Assembly: GCA_003864495.1 (NCBI GenBank) | Contig: ML133480.1 | Coordinates: 705,449 to 769,448, forward strand | Direction of reading: 5' to 3' | Length of the DNA: 64,000 nucleotides | Source of the DNA: Nemopilema nomurai | Lineage: Eukaryota > Cnidaria > Scyphozoa > Rhizostomeae > Rhizostomatidae | Shown here: in pieces, positions 40,385-53,885 of the stretch | Layout: each line of letters opens with the position of its first letter | How positions within the stretch are numbered: position 1 is the first letter of the stretch | Translations under genes and position numbers: made by a program | Notes under the pieces: model-generated | Databases searched by the model: none | What the model was told of the DNA's origin: nothing | Seen by the model: the letters and a program-made list of their open reading frames with translations, nothing else

Positions 40385-41039
40385 TACTGTTCTGACGGTC
40401 TACCATTTACGTAGATTTATAAAATGTAGAATCGTTTGGGTGGAACGAAAATGCTCCAGCCGTTTTCACTGAGCCGGCAATTTTTAGCTGCATTGAGATG
40501 CACCAGCAGTTTTTGCAGCGATTGTCTTCCCAATCTTTTTTGGATTTGAGTGAATTAGAAGATTAATCATGATGAACACTTGCAGTCATGTACCCCTCCC
40601 CCCTCCACTTTCCCCCATGACGCAGCTTCTGGTGAATATGAATATGATTCTAATTATGTGATTTTATTTTTAGATAAATAAAGTTTGTCAAAATGCTCTT
40701 GTATATTGTTTTCTTTATGCAAACCAACCTTCCAGCTGGCTTAATATCTAACGTGTCCAACTCTATACGACGTGTTTATTTTCCTTGCTTGAAAAGTCTG
40801 AGAATAATTTCGGGATTGCTTTTTTTTATTCAGTGCTTAGACCATAAATTGTTCATCGCAACTTCAATCATACTAAAGATATCTTCTAATTGCTTCAAGA
40901 TATCTAATAGAAGCTAAATTTATTATCTGTATTTCTAAACATATAATCTTGGTTATCTCTTATTTTTCAATTTCCCTACAATACCTAAGATTTCTAGCAG
41001 GGACCACGCAGCCATTGGGCTCGAGGGGGCTATAGAATT
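40385..41039. other. Intergenic stretch with no recognised gene
   Basis: AT-rich. The frame 40693-40917 has no known match. AATAAA near 40676 could serve as a poly(A) signal for the upstream glycohydrolase gene, but it is about 1.1 kb past the stop and interrupted by the MITE. Confidence 0.35.
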
Positions 41040-41222
41040 TTTTTGGAGGATAGGTCTAAAAGCTCCCACAAATGTGGAAACTTTAGTTTTTTCACTGAAG
41101 ATTATGGTTCATAACGAACCAGCAAGTCTTTAGTTTTCTCTTTTCTCGGCCTTCTCATCTAATGCTTACTCCGTTTTCTTTTTGTTTGGTATGAACTTTT
41201 GGGAGTTGATAGTATGGTATGA
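41040..41222 (-). repeat. Inverted, shortened third copy of a segment from the duplication
   Basis: The reverse complement reads AAAAGTTCATACCAAACAAA, then GCATTAGATGAGAAGGCCGAG, then AAACTAAAGTTTCCACA. This follows the order of 31171-31390 (and 13615-13815) but lacks about 75 bp in the middle. It is therefore a dispersed repeat family or a rearranged piece of the duplication, in opposite orientation. Confidence 0.8.
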
Positions 41223-41618
41223 TTAATTTGGCGCTCCAAGTCTCCGTGGAAAGTGAGCACTTCCAGTCATATAGTAATGTAATGAGCCTACAGACTCATA
41301 TAATTAATGGCAACGTGGCTAGCGAAGGAGGGCAAAGGAGAGACATAGAATTTGAGCGGCACGAAGAAGAGATTCTTAAAGAGTTTGATCAATACTTTAG
41401 TTAATGTCCTATGCTTTTATGCTTAATTGTGCGGGGGGTCAAATCAGCAGGAGTTGTATTAAGCGTTTGGGGTTTGGGCGGAAGTCTGCCCCAAAGTGCT
41501 TCACCACATTGCCCGGAAATTGCGAAGGCGCCTACTTCAGTGAACCAAGGGAAGTTGAGTCGGTGTGCATGTGCAGCTATCCTTTTGCAGAAAAGCTCTG
41601 TTCTTGCAAAGTACAAAG

Positions 41619-44600
41619 ATGTGGGAGTTGCTTGGAAAATTATGCATCGTTTACATTGTTGCAAAGCTTCTGCTTTTCGTTTGGAAACTCTTGCGATCAT
41701 ACTTTCTACCCAAGTTAGGGTTTAAAGCGAACATCAAGTCGTATGGCGAATGGGCCGGTGAGAATAAAATCTTACTTGCAGTTGTTTCATCCAGTGAATA
41801 AAGACGGAGCAAAAGTTACAAATCGGGGTGTTACAAAAACAGTTTGTTATTTGTGTTTGGTGGTACAGTTCCAGGGCAATACGGAGTACTCCACCCCTAT
41901 CTCGACTGTCCTGGTATTGGCACAAATTTCACTGGTGATGACCGGTTTATTTTATTGCTGAAAGACAAACTGTTTTTGTAGAATCCCGATTCTTCAGTTT
42001 CATCCGAGGTTTCATGCTTTTGTATTTCAAATCATTATAGCTTAGAATGATTTTAAAGTATTTCGCGTATTTGCAATTATGAATTTTGATCAAACCACCA
42101 AAGCTATTGTTTGGGTGTGATCGCGTGAAAAGTCCAAAAGTACACCTCTTTTCAAAGATCTTGAGGAATGTTTTGGCCGGGTTTGTGTAAAACTCGGGGA
42201 AACTAGTGCGTTAGCATCAAGTTACTTGGTATTTGTTGTGTTGTTTTAAATAGGGTGCTAAAAGCAGGGGACAGCCCCCTGTTCAGTAAAAGAGCCTGAT
42301 TCCTTCCTTTTGCTATATGCCTTGCCACCATCTTCATACATTTGCATTTTGAATATTTATAGGCAAAAAAGTTGAGTATATTTTCACTTTGAAAGGATGA
42401 AAAAATAGTAGCAAAAAACTTTTTAACTCTAAAATCATGATCAAACTGCCTAATTGCGAAAGAAATAAACACCAAGATAATTAAAATCTTTTTTATCTAA
42501 ACAAGGAACAACCTGCTTTCTCTCCTCGAGTAAGGATAGCACAAGTAGAGTTTCAAATGAATTGTATGTTCAGTATATGCAAACATATATTCATATCAAA
42601 GCTTATAATTCATTTATTAATTTTTAAAGAAAATGGACCACTATTTATACAAATTTTGAAATTGTTCAGTGTTATCAAGTCTAAATATCAGCAAGCGATT
42701 TTCTCAAAGACCTTTGTCTGAATGATGATAACCTTAAAGAAAATGCACTGAAGTCATTCAAAATTGATCATGTCATTATCAAAGTTGTCATTTCATTAAC
42801 AAGGTCATCATCTAGATTTCACATCAGGGGTCTTAATGGAATCATGACTGCCAAGATAATCTCTATTGCACTCTATTAAATACAAATGCAACTGGTGTCT
42901 CAAAGCAGTGGTGCTTGGTTTTTTATCTTTAATAGTTGTTGAATGTTTTTGTTTGTAGTTGTCACTGGTGCGACTGATGGAATAGGAAAGGTTTATGCCA
43001 TGGAGGTTTGTATGGCGTCTTCTACATACAGCAATGCTGCATTTAAACGCCCAGGATGTTTATTGAATTTTCTGATATCTTAGGAGGGCTTCTTCTTGAG
43101 GGGGGGGGGCGTTTTCATTCTTCCTAGGTAATATGTTTAGATAACACCTAATGATGATCACACTAAGTGCATAGGCGCCGACTACCTGGAAATTGCTATA
43201 GGGGGGCTCAGCCCCCCTGGGAATTTCGTTTTAAATCAATCAAAGAATTGAACTGATGATACTGTAGACCATGATGTTATATCTGCTTTATTAAAATGTT
43301 TTGTTTTGTTATTATACATACTACATATGTTGTATTACGTTATTAAAGTGACAGGTAATTTCTCTACCTTACAACTTTTTTTAATTTTTTTTAAATTTAA
43401 ATTTTGAGCCCCCCCTGGGAAAAATAAAAGTCTGCGCCTATGACTAAGTGTGAAACTCAGAGTTAATACTAAATGAGTCTGGTTCCAGAAATATGATTCT
43501 AGAAAGTATCAAAGTTCTTTGAAGTTTGTATATGTTCTTTCCATGGTCAAAGTAAGAAGCATTCATGACATAGCCACAGATGTATTAGAAAACATCAAAA
43601 AACCTAATTTTTAGATTCCCATCATGGCTTTTGAGTAGTTTCTAGAGAGGTCTAAAAACTGGTAACAAACAAGCTTGCATCCATTTTTACTGGCATATGC
43701 AATGACCACAGGCATCTTTATACTCTTAAATAATTCCCTTGCCTACCTGGTTTGTCATGTAAGTTTTCAAAATTTATGTTTTGGGTATATTGGATGCCAG
43801 AGCCACAAAGTTTTGAGCAAAGAAATGGAAAGTCAAAGAGAAAAGTGGAGGATCTTTAGATTGATGAAATGAAATGAGACTAATGAAAAAATGCTCCACT
43901 ACTTGCTAGACTCTTCATTTCAATGCCTGAAATTTTTAAATGTTTGAAATTGTAACTATCCTTTGCTGTTATTTTAATTAAATGGTGCTTTCTCTGTAGC
44001 TTGCAAAGTTGGGTGTTAAAACTGTCCTTATCAGCAGATCACAAGATAAACTGGACAAAGTTGCTTCAGAAATCAGTATGGAAATTGTTTGATTTCACAT
44101 TTGAGCAATTATGAATCTGAAATCTTAGCTTGCCTTTTTTTCCACTATAAAGCCACATTCAAATTAATAATGTTATTTTGTTTGTGATATTGTTAAGTTA
44201 ATGATTGAAGGGAAACTGGAAACTGTTGTTAGAAAAGTGTGAATCGCTGATCTAACATCTTAGAACCACCCTGTCGTCTTTTTTACAACAAAGTGGCAAT
44301 GGTGCAAGGTTTTTTGGCTCTCTTTGAATTGCCCCAGCCAATAAATTTAAAGATTTTTCTCAACTCAATGTTGATACATTTTTTTGCAATAGAAGGATTT
44401 GTTGAAGAGGCAGCTTTGGCTTTGACATCTTAAGAACACTGCTTAAGAACAGTTCATTTAACTTCTCTGCCAGAAATATGCACTGTTAAGGTGACTTTTG
44501 AATCCTGCACCTTTAGAAATGTTAATAATATTAAGACTGTCATAAGTAGAGGTTATGTAGAAATCTGAAATCCTTATTGTTTGCTATTCATATTTGATTT

Positions 44601-47149
44601 TCTCGTAGAAGAGGCATATGGTACAGAGACCAAGACTGTTGCTTATGACTTTGGAAATCCAAGTGGATATGGAAAGATCGAGGAGGCCCTTTCTGGACTC
44701 CAAATAGGAACCCTTGGTGTGTTTTTGATAAACATTACCAATTTATTTTTATTCTTTGAGCTGATACTATCAACTTAGTTTGTTGTCAGTTTTTTACAGA
44801 ATTACTTCCTTTTTAATTTGGTGTTGTCCTTGTTATCAATAATGTTTTTCTTTGTTTCAGTCAACAATGTTGGAATGTCCTATGGGCATCCAGAATATTT
44901 TGATGAGGTTTCAGCTGATACTCTAGAGAAAATGGTCTTTGTCAATATCTTATCAGCTGTTAAGGTTGTATGACTTCACTAATTGCATGTCTAAAATTTT
45001 ATCAATCGAATGAGTAATCACTGCTATCGATTTTCTACATTATTTTGATCATGTCAGGTTAAGCTAACCCAGAATTCAATGGAATGTTTTTCTCTTTTAC
45101 AGTTGACACATTTTCTCATCAAGGGCATGGTGGAAAGGTGATTTACTTCCTGGAGTTAGCTTTTTAAACTTCCCTTTTCTGAAAGTTCCTTTCTAAGTAG
45201 TAACCCAAAAAGTAGACATATTTGTTTTTTTGCACAGCATTATTGAATACTGTCAGGTCTTCATGCCATGTACCCATTAAGTGCATGTTAACATGATTGG
45301 CAGCAATTACAGAAAAGGTTAAACTTGCTTTTTCCCAAATGTGTCAGTTGATCATATATGTAAAAATTGTCAAACATTAAAATGTATCCTTTCTCTCTTT
45401 AATCCCCTAGTTGTTTTTCCTCTCTCAATGTATTAATACCCCTTTCCCACTTTTTTAAGCATATTGCTGAAAAAGCTTGTGATAGTTGTTTATGTTACTT
45501 GCAGCTCTTTCATTTTTATTTTTACAGAAAGAAGGGAATTGTAATAATGGTTTCTTCTGCATCTGCCGATCTCCCAATTCCATTGCTGTCAGTTTACTCT
45601 GCTAGTAAGGTATGGCTTTTCCTATTGTACTGAAGAGAACATTGCTTTGCAAGTTTTGGAGGTGCCTCTCGTATTTAGTACATCAACTATTGTTTTTCTT
45701 TTTATATTTCTGTATTTTATTGAAGGGCAGTTGAAGTTTACAGTGCCATTGATTTGGTGAAACTTTTATCTGTCATTTAGCTGAAGGTGAATTAATAGAG
45801 GAGCTCACTTATTCAAGCCATAAATTGTGTTCTTGTAAACTATCTTATATGTCAGTAAATTATGTTTGTTAGTTGCAGAAGCTGTATATGAGATCATTCC
45901 CAGCTTAGTTAAAATGTGGTGGTGGGCTTAAGGAGAGCCAAGAATTGCGGGAGTCTGAGCTTTTGAATAGGTCAATATGTAGAGGTCAATATGTAGAGGT
46001 CAATATGTAGAGGTCAATTATACAGAGGTCATGAGTATTGACCTCTAGTAACCATTCTATTCCTTTCTCCTCTTTACAATGGTTATCTTAAGGAGAATCT
46101 ATGCTCTTAAAATAACATTAGTTAACAAACTAGCCTCTACCTCACAACATCTTTCTACATACATTCATACTTTTATACTTTTATTTCATTTGCAACATTT
46201 TTTGTTAAAGATTCATTAAAATGCATTAATGTTGAAAAATGCTCTGTGATATTGAATAATGTAAAGGTTTTTTTTCTGGCTATACTGGTTTTGTATACGA
46301 TCTGATTGTCTCTTTTGCGTACCTTTGAAGGCATTCATGAATTTCCTCGGCCAAGCTCTCCAGACTGAGTATCGCTGCAAAGGAATTATCATCCAGGTGT
46401 GACAATTTATTTCATAGATGAAGTTCAAATAATAAATGTTGCTGTCGTCATGCGCTCAGTGCGAATTAGGCAGCTTTCATGCTCAACAAACAATAAAAAC
46501 TTGCTATCGTACGATTATCAAACAAGCATCAAGTTCCATTCGAGTTAGCATAGCTTTTAAATTTTAGCTATTTTTCTCATTGTTGATTTACTTATACGTC
46601 TCTGGCAGCCTTTGTTTTGTTTCTTCAACCATTCAATTCAACATCAGTGTTCCGTTTCATAAGCGCAGACACTAGCAATTTTCCGACAATCAAACTTGCT
46701 TTTCGCTCCATACCCAACTTTGTTCAATTTGGTTATTTTTTAGCAGCAAATGATCTGATTTTTCATTTTTCATCTGTTTTTATCACTTGTTCCATTCTTT
46801 CGTCAGATTAAAATCAATGAATCGCTTTATGTTTGTCACACTTCCTTGTCGCACTTTGTCACTATCACACTCAAGAATCTCCGTTTTCTTTTAGAGCCTT
46901 TGTCCGTTCTTTGTTGCCACTAAAATGGCAGGAGTAAGGCCTAGCCTGTTTGTGCCAGAACCAACTACCTACGTTCGTTCCGCATTAGGAACAATTGGGA
47001 ATGCCGACCGTACTTACGGCTACATCTTCCATGAAATGCAGTCCCTTTTGTACAGCCTTCTTCCTCCGGTCGTCTCCAGTACTCACGCTCTCAGCCTGAT
47101 GTTGAAAATCCGTGCCAAAGCATTGCGAAAGAAGGAGAAGAAAAACTGA
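41619..47149 (+). CDS. 17-beta-HSD12-like / very-long-chain 3-oxoacyl-CoA reductase, paralogue 1
   Basis: Nine exons give 303 codons: 41619-41757, 42959-43005, 44000-44075, 44609-44716, 44861-44964, 45103-45137, 45528-45609, 46331-46396 and 46895-47149. The protein is a short-chain dehydrogenase/reductase. A hydrophobic N-terminal anchor (residues 8-30) is followed by the NADP-binding TGATDGIG (49-56), then NNVG (125-128), catalytic Ser180 in MVSS, and Tyr193-Lys197 in YSASK. The C-terminus KEKKN fits a KxKxx ER-retrieval signal. Length and layout match HSD17B12, the ER 3-ketoacyl-CoA reductase of fatty-acid elongation that can also reduce estrone. The enzyme substrate is inferred from family. 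The start is the ATG ahead of the anchor; upstream in-frame extension has no conserved counterpart in paralogue 2. Intron 2 holds a hAT-type MITE and intron 7 a short tandem repeat. Confidence 0.94.
43170..43442. mobile_element. hAT-type MITE in intron 2 of paralogue 1
   Basis: A 273-bp element with ends CATAGGCGCCGACT and, on the opposite strand, CATAGGCGCAGACT. It is flanked by an exact 8-bp duplication ACTAAGTG at 43162-43169 and 43443-43450. An 8-bp duplication is typical of hAT transposons. Subterminal GGGGGGCTCAGCCCCCC forms a palindrome. No ORF is present. The same position in paralogue 2 has no insertion. Confidence 0.9.
45962..46040. repeat. Short tandem repeat in intron 7 of paralogue 1
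   Basis: AGGTCAATATGTAG is repeated three times, with partial units on either side. It is followed by the complementary ATTGACCTCTA, so the end can fold back. Nothing similar is seen in paralogue 2. Confidence 0.75.
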
Positions 47150-48049
47150 ACATTCAAATGACATTTTCTTCCTTTCATCTTAGATGCTAACCTTTAGAGA
47201 TAGAGTCATTATGATACAAGCACGTAACAGCTGTCCCTTTCTTGTGAAGACTTGGCTTCAAGTTGACTCCGAAGTATCGATCACACTCTGGATCGTTAAT
47301 AAAAGTGATTAATAACAACTGAAAACAACAGTGCCAGCGCAACTCCGAGTACTTGCACCATGTCACCAAATGATGCAGGCTCGAGTATTGCGCCAAACAC
47401 TATGTTGAAATCGCCAATTCATTGCTGGCTTATTCGAAGTGTTTGCAGTTCCGTTATTAGAATTTCGTTTATTTTATCAACATGAATTCAGACCTACTTT
47501 CCCTTAAACATGTTTGAGATTTGATAATTCAAAATGCTATGGATTATGATTTCTCAAATCTGTCCCTTTAATAATTCATTATTTAGTAACTTCTATGGGC
47601 ACGTGCCAAAAATGGTAACAAAAAATTTTTCAAAGCCATCTCTCATTAACTAAAGATCTATCTTTGATGACTCTTTGAGTTTCGCTTTACCAGAACTCAT
47701 TTCCAAGGGGTACATTCTTAAGACTTCAATTGAAATGTGCATTATAAATAAACAGTCAAATTTTCGCAATAATAGTTTAACTAAATTTTCTGTATTAGCC
47801 TGGACCTCAATGGTGCTTTGAAGATACATTGAGGAAGCTGTATCGCGGCATTTGTGGTCAACACGGCCCGAAAGAGTTCCTTTAGACACCTGTATTTGAT
47901 AGCCCAGAGAAACTCTTTTTCCCTCTATTGAACCTTTATTTAGGTTGGACGCTTCCGTCCTGGTCGCTGCGAAGGCGTTTCAATACTGGACCTGGAAGTG
48001 GAATGTGTGCTCCATCCCAAATTCGCACGTGTTCTCGCAAAACAGCGCA
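47150..48049. other. Spacer between the two reductase genes
   Basis: A 900-bp gap without a recognised gene. AATAAA-like signals occur at about 47298 and 47745. The second gene's promoter should lie here; no core element is clear. Confidence 0.4.
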
Positions 48050-51000
48050 ATGTGGGCATTTGTTGGAAAAGCATTTGCCCTTTACATCGTTGTAAAGATC
48101 TTGTTAGTCATTTGGAGACTTCTCAGATTACATTTCCTTCCGAAATTAGGCCTGAAAGTTAACGTCAAGTCATATGGGGAGTGGGCGGGTAAGTTCCAAT
48201 CGTCTTTGTTGTTGTACTAGTTCTCTAAGTTTGACCCCCAGCTTTCTCAGATTGCTAAGAATTTCGGCAACATTCACGTGGTCGGGCAAATTTTCATTCA
48301 CATTCAGAAGGCAACGTTGAGCCTAAATTCTCCTGAATGGGAGAGTTTTGCATATACTCTACTACCAGGGAGGGTCAAGGCGGGACGAATCTCTTCCTGT
48401 CAGATCAAGGCCCGTTGTAGCTATGTGTTCACTAAACCATTTGTTTCTCTCTTGTTTGTTGGCAAAAACACTTGCTGTGATGATAAAACGCATCTGGTAT
48501 TTTACTGGCACACATATTTCGGTGGCACCAAGTGAAGTGTTCACATCGGATGCACTTTGATGCTTTGATCGCCTTGAAGTCGCTTATCACCTTTGACCCT
48601 TATCACCCTTGACCCATCCGCAAGTGTATTTACTATCGATTCCCGGAAGTTCTGTTTAAAATCACTAGACAGTCACCGGAAAACATAGCACATTTTGTTT
48701 TAAACAAATGAAATGCATACCAAGATGTAAAGAGTAAGAATGATATTGGAAAGTGCAAAAACATCTTTATCTTGTCCACCAAGAATGTCAACCTAACTAA
48801 CAATTGATTTGTGCAGATCCTTAACAAGGCATTTTAAAAGAACCATATACTCCTTCATTAACCAGAACTTAACAATGTCAGAGTATTGCACTGAACTTCA
48901 CCTTTTGAATTTCTCTTTTATGATCACCTCTGGCATTTATGCTAGTTACTTTCTGATGCCCTCTTATCACATGGATAGCATGGTATTCTTTTGAAATAAG
49001 ATTGTTCTCTTAAATTCTCAGGAAGCAATATTCTTCAAGATTCTAAAAGATCTTGCTGTTGAATTTGTTATCTGCCAAAAACTCTTGTTATGCTAAAAAT
49101 ATTTCGTTTATTATGGTCTCACACCATTTTTCCATTATAATAACATGCTCAAAAATACTATTAGAATCTGAAAAATGTATTAATTTAAATGACTTTTTTT
49201 TAACTTAAGTTGTCACAGGTGCAACAGATGGAATTGGAAAGGCATATGCTATTGAGGTTTGTGAGCTTCTTGGTTTAGTATGGCCAAAATAAATCACCAT
49301 CTAATCTTTTATGTATGTCAATTATTACTTTACTTTTCTTCTTTGTGGTTACCCTATCATTGTTGCCAAGAAACATGTTCCATCACTTTTTTCTTGCTAA
49401 GAGGAATCCTTCTAGTGAGCTTTTCCTCTGTAGTTATACCTTTCATGCACGTTTGCCAATTATTACATCTCTTTTTTACTTGGTTTTGCTCCTAATTGCA
49501 TGTTCCAGTTAAGAACCTAACTTCTAATTCCTACCACTGTTTACAAATTGGGGACAAGTTCTGTAGAATGTTGAAAATCTTTAAGTACTACTCATTTAAA
49601 ATGAAGACTGACCACATTTTCATTAAAGATTTTTCTTCACCAGACTTTTGGTAAAATCAAGTTTTTGAAAATCAGTTGTTCAGAAATGTTACACATTTTG
49701 AAGATATTTATATGAAACTATGTTTTTAGCTTGCAAGGTTGGGTCTGAAAGTTGTCCTCTTTGGCCGATCACAAGATAAGCTGGATAAAGTTGCTTCAGA
49801 AATAAGTATGAAAATCAGTTGCTTTCTCAACTTTGTTTACCATTTAGTCATGAAGATCTGTTTGAATTAAAACTTTCTACTGGCTTGATTGCTTATGCTT
49901 TAATTTGCTTGTAACAATTTTTCATAATAAATGTATAGATCAATAGACATTTGTGTATTTTTTGGTAGGTTTTCTAATCAAAATATCCCAATATCATTGT
50001 CATTTGCTAGCTGTGTTATCCCTTTTATTTAAGTAAGAGTTTATTGTGTTGAAATCACAAATGTCACAGAAAGTAGTCTATTCTATGTATATATAAATAT
50101 AATGTACTCAAGGTAATGTGGTACTTTTCGTTTCTTTCTGCACAACATCTTTATAATGCCTACAAAAACTAAGGTTAAACAGATGGATCCCCTTACTGCT
50201 TTTGACAGCTGGCTTTCTAGATACATAAGTGACTCTTTTTAGATGTAACAGAAATCACAAAATGTACATAATACAACGTAAAGGACAAAGGACAAATACC
50301 ATGTATATATGTCCAGTAACATTGTAACATTCTGCTTCTAGAGGAAACATTTGGGACAGAAACTAAGACTGTTTGTTATGATTTTGGGAAAACTGATGGA
50401 TATGGAAAGATAGAAAAGGCACTTTCTGGACTTCAGATCGGAACTCTTGGTATGTTTACTTGTTATTGTTTTGTAAATTGTATTGTTTGTTAATAATTTT
50501 CTTTATGATGGAAGCATATTAGGTTCTAGAGATCAACTTTGATCACCTGGCTTTTGTTCATTGGCTTGAAATATTATCACACTTGCAGTAAATTTTTTTA
50601 TCAATTTCAGTTAATAATGTTGGAATGAGTGGTGAGCACCCAGAGTATTTTGACCAAGTTTCTGCTGATTTTGCTGAGAAGATTGTCTTTGTCAATGCTC
50701 TCTCAGCTGTGAAGGTTTGTATTTTTTAGACAAAGAAAGGAAAATATTTATTTGAGAAAGCCAAATTTTATTGCAATAATTTAGCCTTAAAGAAGTTTCT
50801 GTAGCTATTTTGTTTGTTGGAAAACCCAAGCTTATTTCCCAGTTCTTACTTTCACAAAACTGCCAGAATCCTTTAAATTGCCTTACTAGATGCTTGTTTT
50901 GCTCATTTTATTCCGTTTCTGCATAATCACCTCATTCTGCTGGTTGATTTTACTTTGTTGATTTTACTTTAATACAACTATCAATTTGCTGTAAGGAAAA

Positions 51001-53885
51001 CAGCTCCCATTGCAAAGAAAAACAACATACAATGCTTACACTCAATTCAATATTTTCTTCTTCATTTGCACCACAAATATTTGTTTCTTCTAGTTTGTAC
51101 ATTTCCAGTTTATAAATTTACCTTTTACGCAGAGAAACAAGTTCTGCATCTATTTAGTAAAAATTTATGTCTTACTGTGTTTTTAGATGACACATATGGT
51201 TATCAAGGGCATGCTTGAAAGGTAACATTCTTGTTGAACTTTTTTAGAGCTGCTGCTTCAATTTCTTTTGTAGGCCTGTTAAACGTGTTAATACTTTCAA
51301 ATTGTATATGCCATCAGTGTATGCTATATCTTAAGTGTTTGTTTCAAATCTGAAAATGAGGTTATTACTCCTGGGTATGAAGTTCTATTGCATCTTTTTT
51401 CTACCTCGTTGAGACTTAAAATTGATAACTTTTCGGTGACACTCATAAAAAAGTTCGACATATTTTTGTGAATTACTTATTAAGGAGATTGTGTATGACC
51501 ATCCTGGATTTTTCCATCGAGATTCGGTTATGGATCCTCGCCTTTTTCCTTTTGCAAAACGCATCATTGTAAATGGATTCTGATTCAAACCTCACCCGAA
51601 CGACCTTTGTTTTTAATCTATCTTATCGACAATCATGAATTATTTGATTTTTACAGAAAGAAAGGGATTGTGATTATGATTTCCTCTATATGCTCCGAAC
51701 GACCAATTCCGTTCGTGTCAATTTATTCAGCAACAAAGGTATGTCTTTGTGTATCAAAAAGAGCTGTGATGCTCTTTCCAGAGCCAAGTTCAGTGGCGAA
51801 AGAATCGTGTCACCCATCTCTATTCTCTTCTTGTCTAAGAGTGCCTACAATATCTGCCAAAAGTAGTTATAACGCCGTGAGATTTTTGTGACCCCCGTTC
51901 TATTTCCGTTTCTCCTTACTAGCTGCACCTTCCCTTGCCCCCTTAAACAATGTTGCATCTTTAGGGAAAGTCATGAGAATACTTCACTTTTGTTTTAGGT
52001 TTATTAACTTTTGCGCTACACAACATTTTTATGCGGGGCGAGGGGATTTGGCAACTTGCGCGAATTAAAGAAAGTGTTCCAAGACTTTATCAGAGATTTT
52101 CCCTACCTATAGATTCTGTACGGTAGACAGATAAATCTTTTGAAAAAGTAAAGTACATCAGTCGTTGTCGATCAGTTACAATCATTCTCAGGCGAAAGTC
52201 AGCATTCTCTGATAGACAAGATACAAGGCAAATCATTTCATCCCGGAAATATCTCAGTAGAACATTATTTTCTAGGGGCATATCAGCTTCATTTCTAAAA
52301 GCGATGACAATCTTGGGTAGGCCAAAGAACGGAGTCCATGGAATATGTTATCCCGTGGCTAGAGACACATTGTTTTGCTTGCTGTTTTACCTCAGTATTG
52401 GAGATAAAAGCATTTAACCGATAATTAGACGATTAGATTGTTTATGTTAACAAGCTTATTGAGTAAGCAATGGGTATGTTTGTTGTACTTCTATCTCTAA
52501 ATGTTTTTTTTCAATCTTCTCCTAGGCGTTTGTAGATTATCTTGGCCGTGCACTCCAGACCGAATACCGTTCTAAAGGAATAATCGTCCAGGTGAAGTAA
52601 TCCTTGCCCATAATCGCTTTCGAGAATTATCGCATGTTGTCTTTCCTCCTTGGCTAAGAACGTTTTTTATCTAAGGGGATTTGTCTGTTTTGATCTTGAC
52701 GAAGCAAATTGAATTGTTAAAAATGATATATTTAGCGCAAAATATGAAACAGTCGGATGCTTTTGATCCTAGAGAATCATTGACTGAAATCTTAATAGAC
52801 TTTAATCTCCATTTGTTTGAACCGGATAACCAGTTAACAAATCAGATAGTTGCTGCTCATCTTTTATCATGGGTGTGTTTTGCACCTTGTTTTCTGCCCG
52901 TCCTGTTCCCTGTGAGGGCTTTCACTATTTGACTTATATAGGCAACTTCTTCACAACAGGGTCAGCATTGAACACATTGTATATAATTAAGCACGAACTT
53001 TATTTTTAAGATTTTATTTTAAGAGTTTATGTCTCATTTTACTTTAGGAACAGGACACTAGTGATAAAAAATGCATTTTTGCACTGATGAATTATCCGTT
53101 ATAAAAATTCGATTTATTATTATTAATTTTTTATTATTAGCATCACTCCAGCTTATTATCAAGAGTTGATATTGGGTCTAAAAAGATGCATGAAGATTAT
53201 ATAAATAATCAGATCATCTAGTGTCATAGATGTCAAGGTGGCGTTAAAGTGGTATACTGGTTCAAGTTGCCTTATATTGTGAGCATGACATCGATAGTGC
53301 TATGCTTCGTGTGCTCATCTTCAATGACTCCACAATCAGAGTGTCATCAGTTTTCATAGTGCCATTTCAATGGTCATATCCTTTGTACATTTACAACCAG
53401 TTTGTGATTCTACACGTTAACGCCTCGGGCAGTTATGATGTTTCTGATATAAAGATAATAACATCAAAAAGTAAGTTGGCGCTTGTTCAAGTCATTTAGT
53501 TGTATCTTTGCAGCCATTGGCAGTCAGATCTTAGCTTTTGTCGTCTGGCCACTTTCACCAGAAAAAAGTGCACCTCATATTATTTTTATTTGCTGTGATT
53601 CATAACTTGGATGCTTCTTTTCTCTCCTAGAGCCTCTGCCCGTATTATGTTTCGACAAAGATGGTAGGCATTAGACCTCGTATGTTCGTTCCGGACCCAA
53701 CTGCCTTCGTCAAATCCGCATTAGGAACAATTGGAAATGCTGACCGTTGTAATGGCTATTTCTCTCACGAAGTACAGTCACTCTTGTATAAACTTCCTCC
53801 TAAGATCCTGTCTGATATGAAAATTTACAGTTATATGATGAACAATCGCGCCAAAGCTTTGCAAAAAAAGGGCAAGAAAGACTGA
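48050..53885 (+). CDS. 17-beta-HSD12-like / very-long-chain 3-oxoacyl-CoA reductase, paralogue 2
   Basis: Nine exons: 48050-48188, 49210-49256, 49730-49805, 50342-50449, 50611-50714, 51187-51221, 51657-51738, 52526-52591 and 53631-53885, again 303 codons. Every exon has the same length as in paralogue 1 (139, 47, 76, 108, 104, 35, 82, 66 and 255 nt), so the gene pair arose by tandem duplication. Introns no longer resemble each other, so the event is not recent. The motifs TGATDGIG, NNVG, the MISS serine and YSATK are intact, and the C-terminus KGKKD again has the KxKxx pattern for ER retrieval. It should act at the ER membrane in fatty-acid elongation or steroid reduction. Differences cluster in the substrate-side C-terminal third, which may mean different substrates; that is inference. 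Confidence 0.94.

Noticed and set aside
41404..41725. Three overlapping frames of about 100 codons just ahead of the first reductase gene
   Set aside because: They overlap in different frames and both strands, overlap exon 1 of the real gene, and have no recognisable domain.
47945..48049. Upstream extension of the second reductase frame
   Set aside because: The extension begins with TTG rather than ATG and has no counterpart in the first paralogue; the conserved start is the ATG at 48050.
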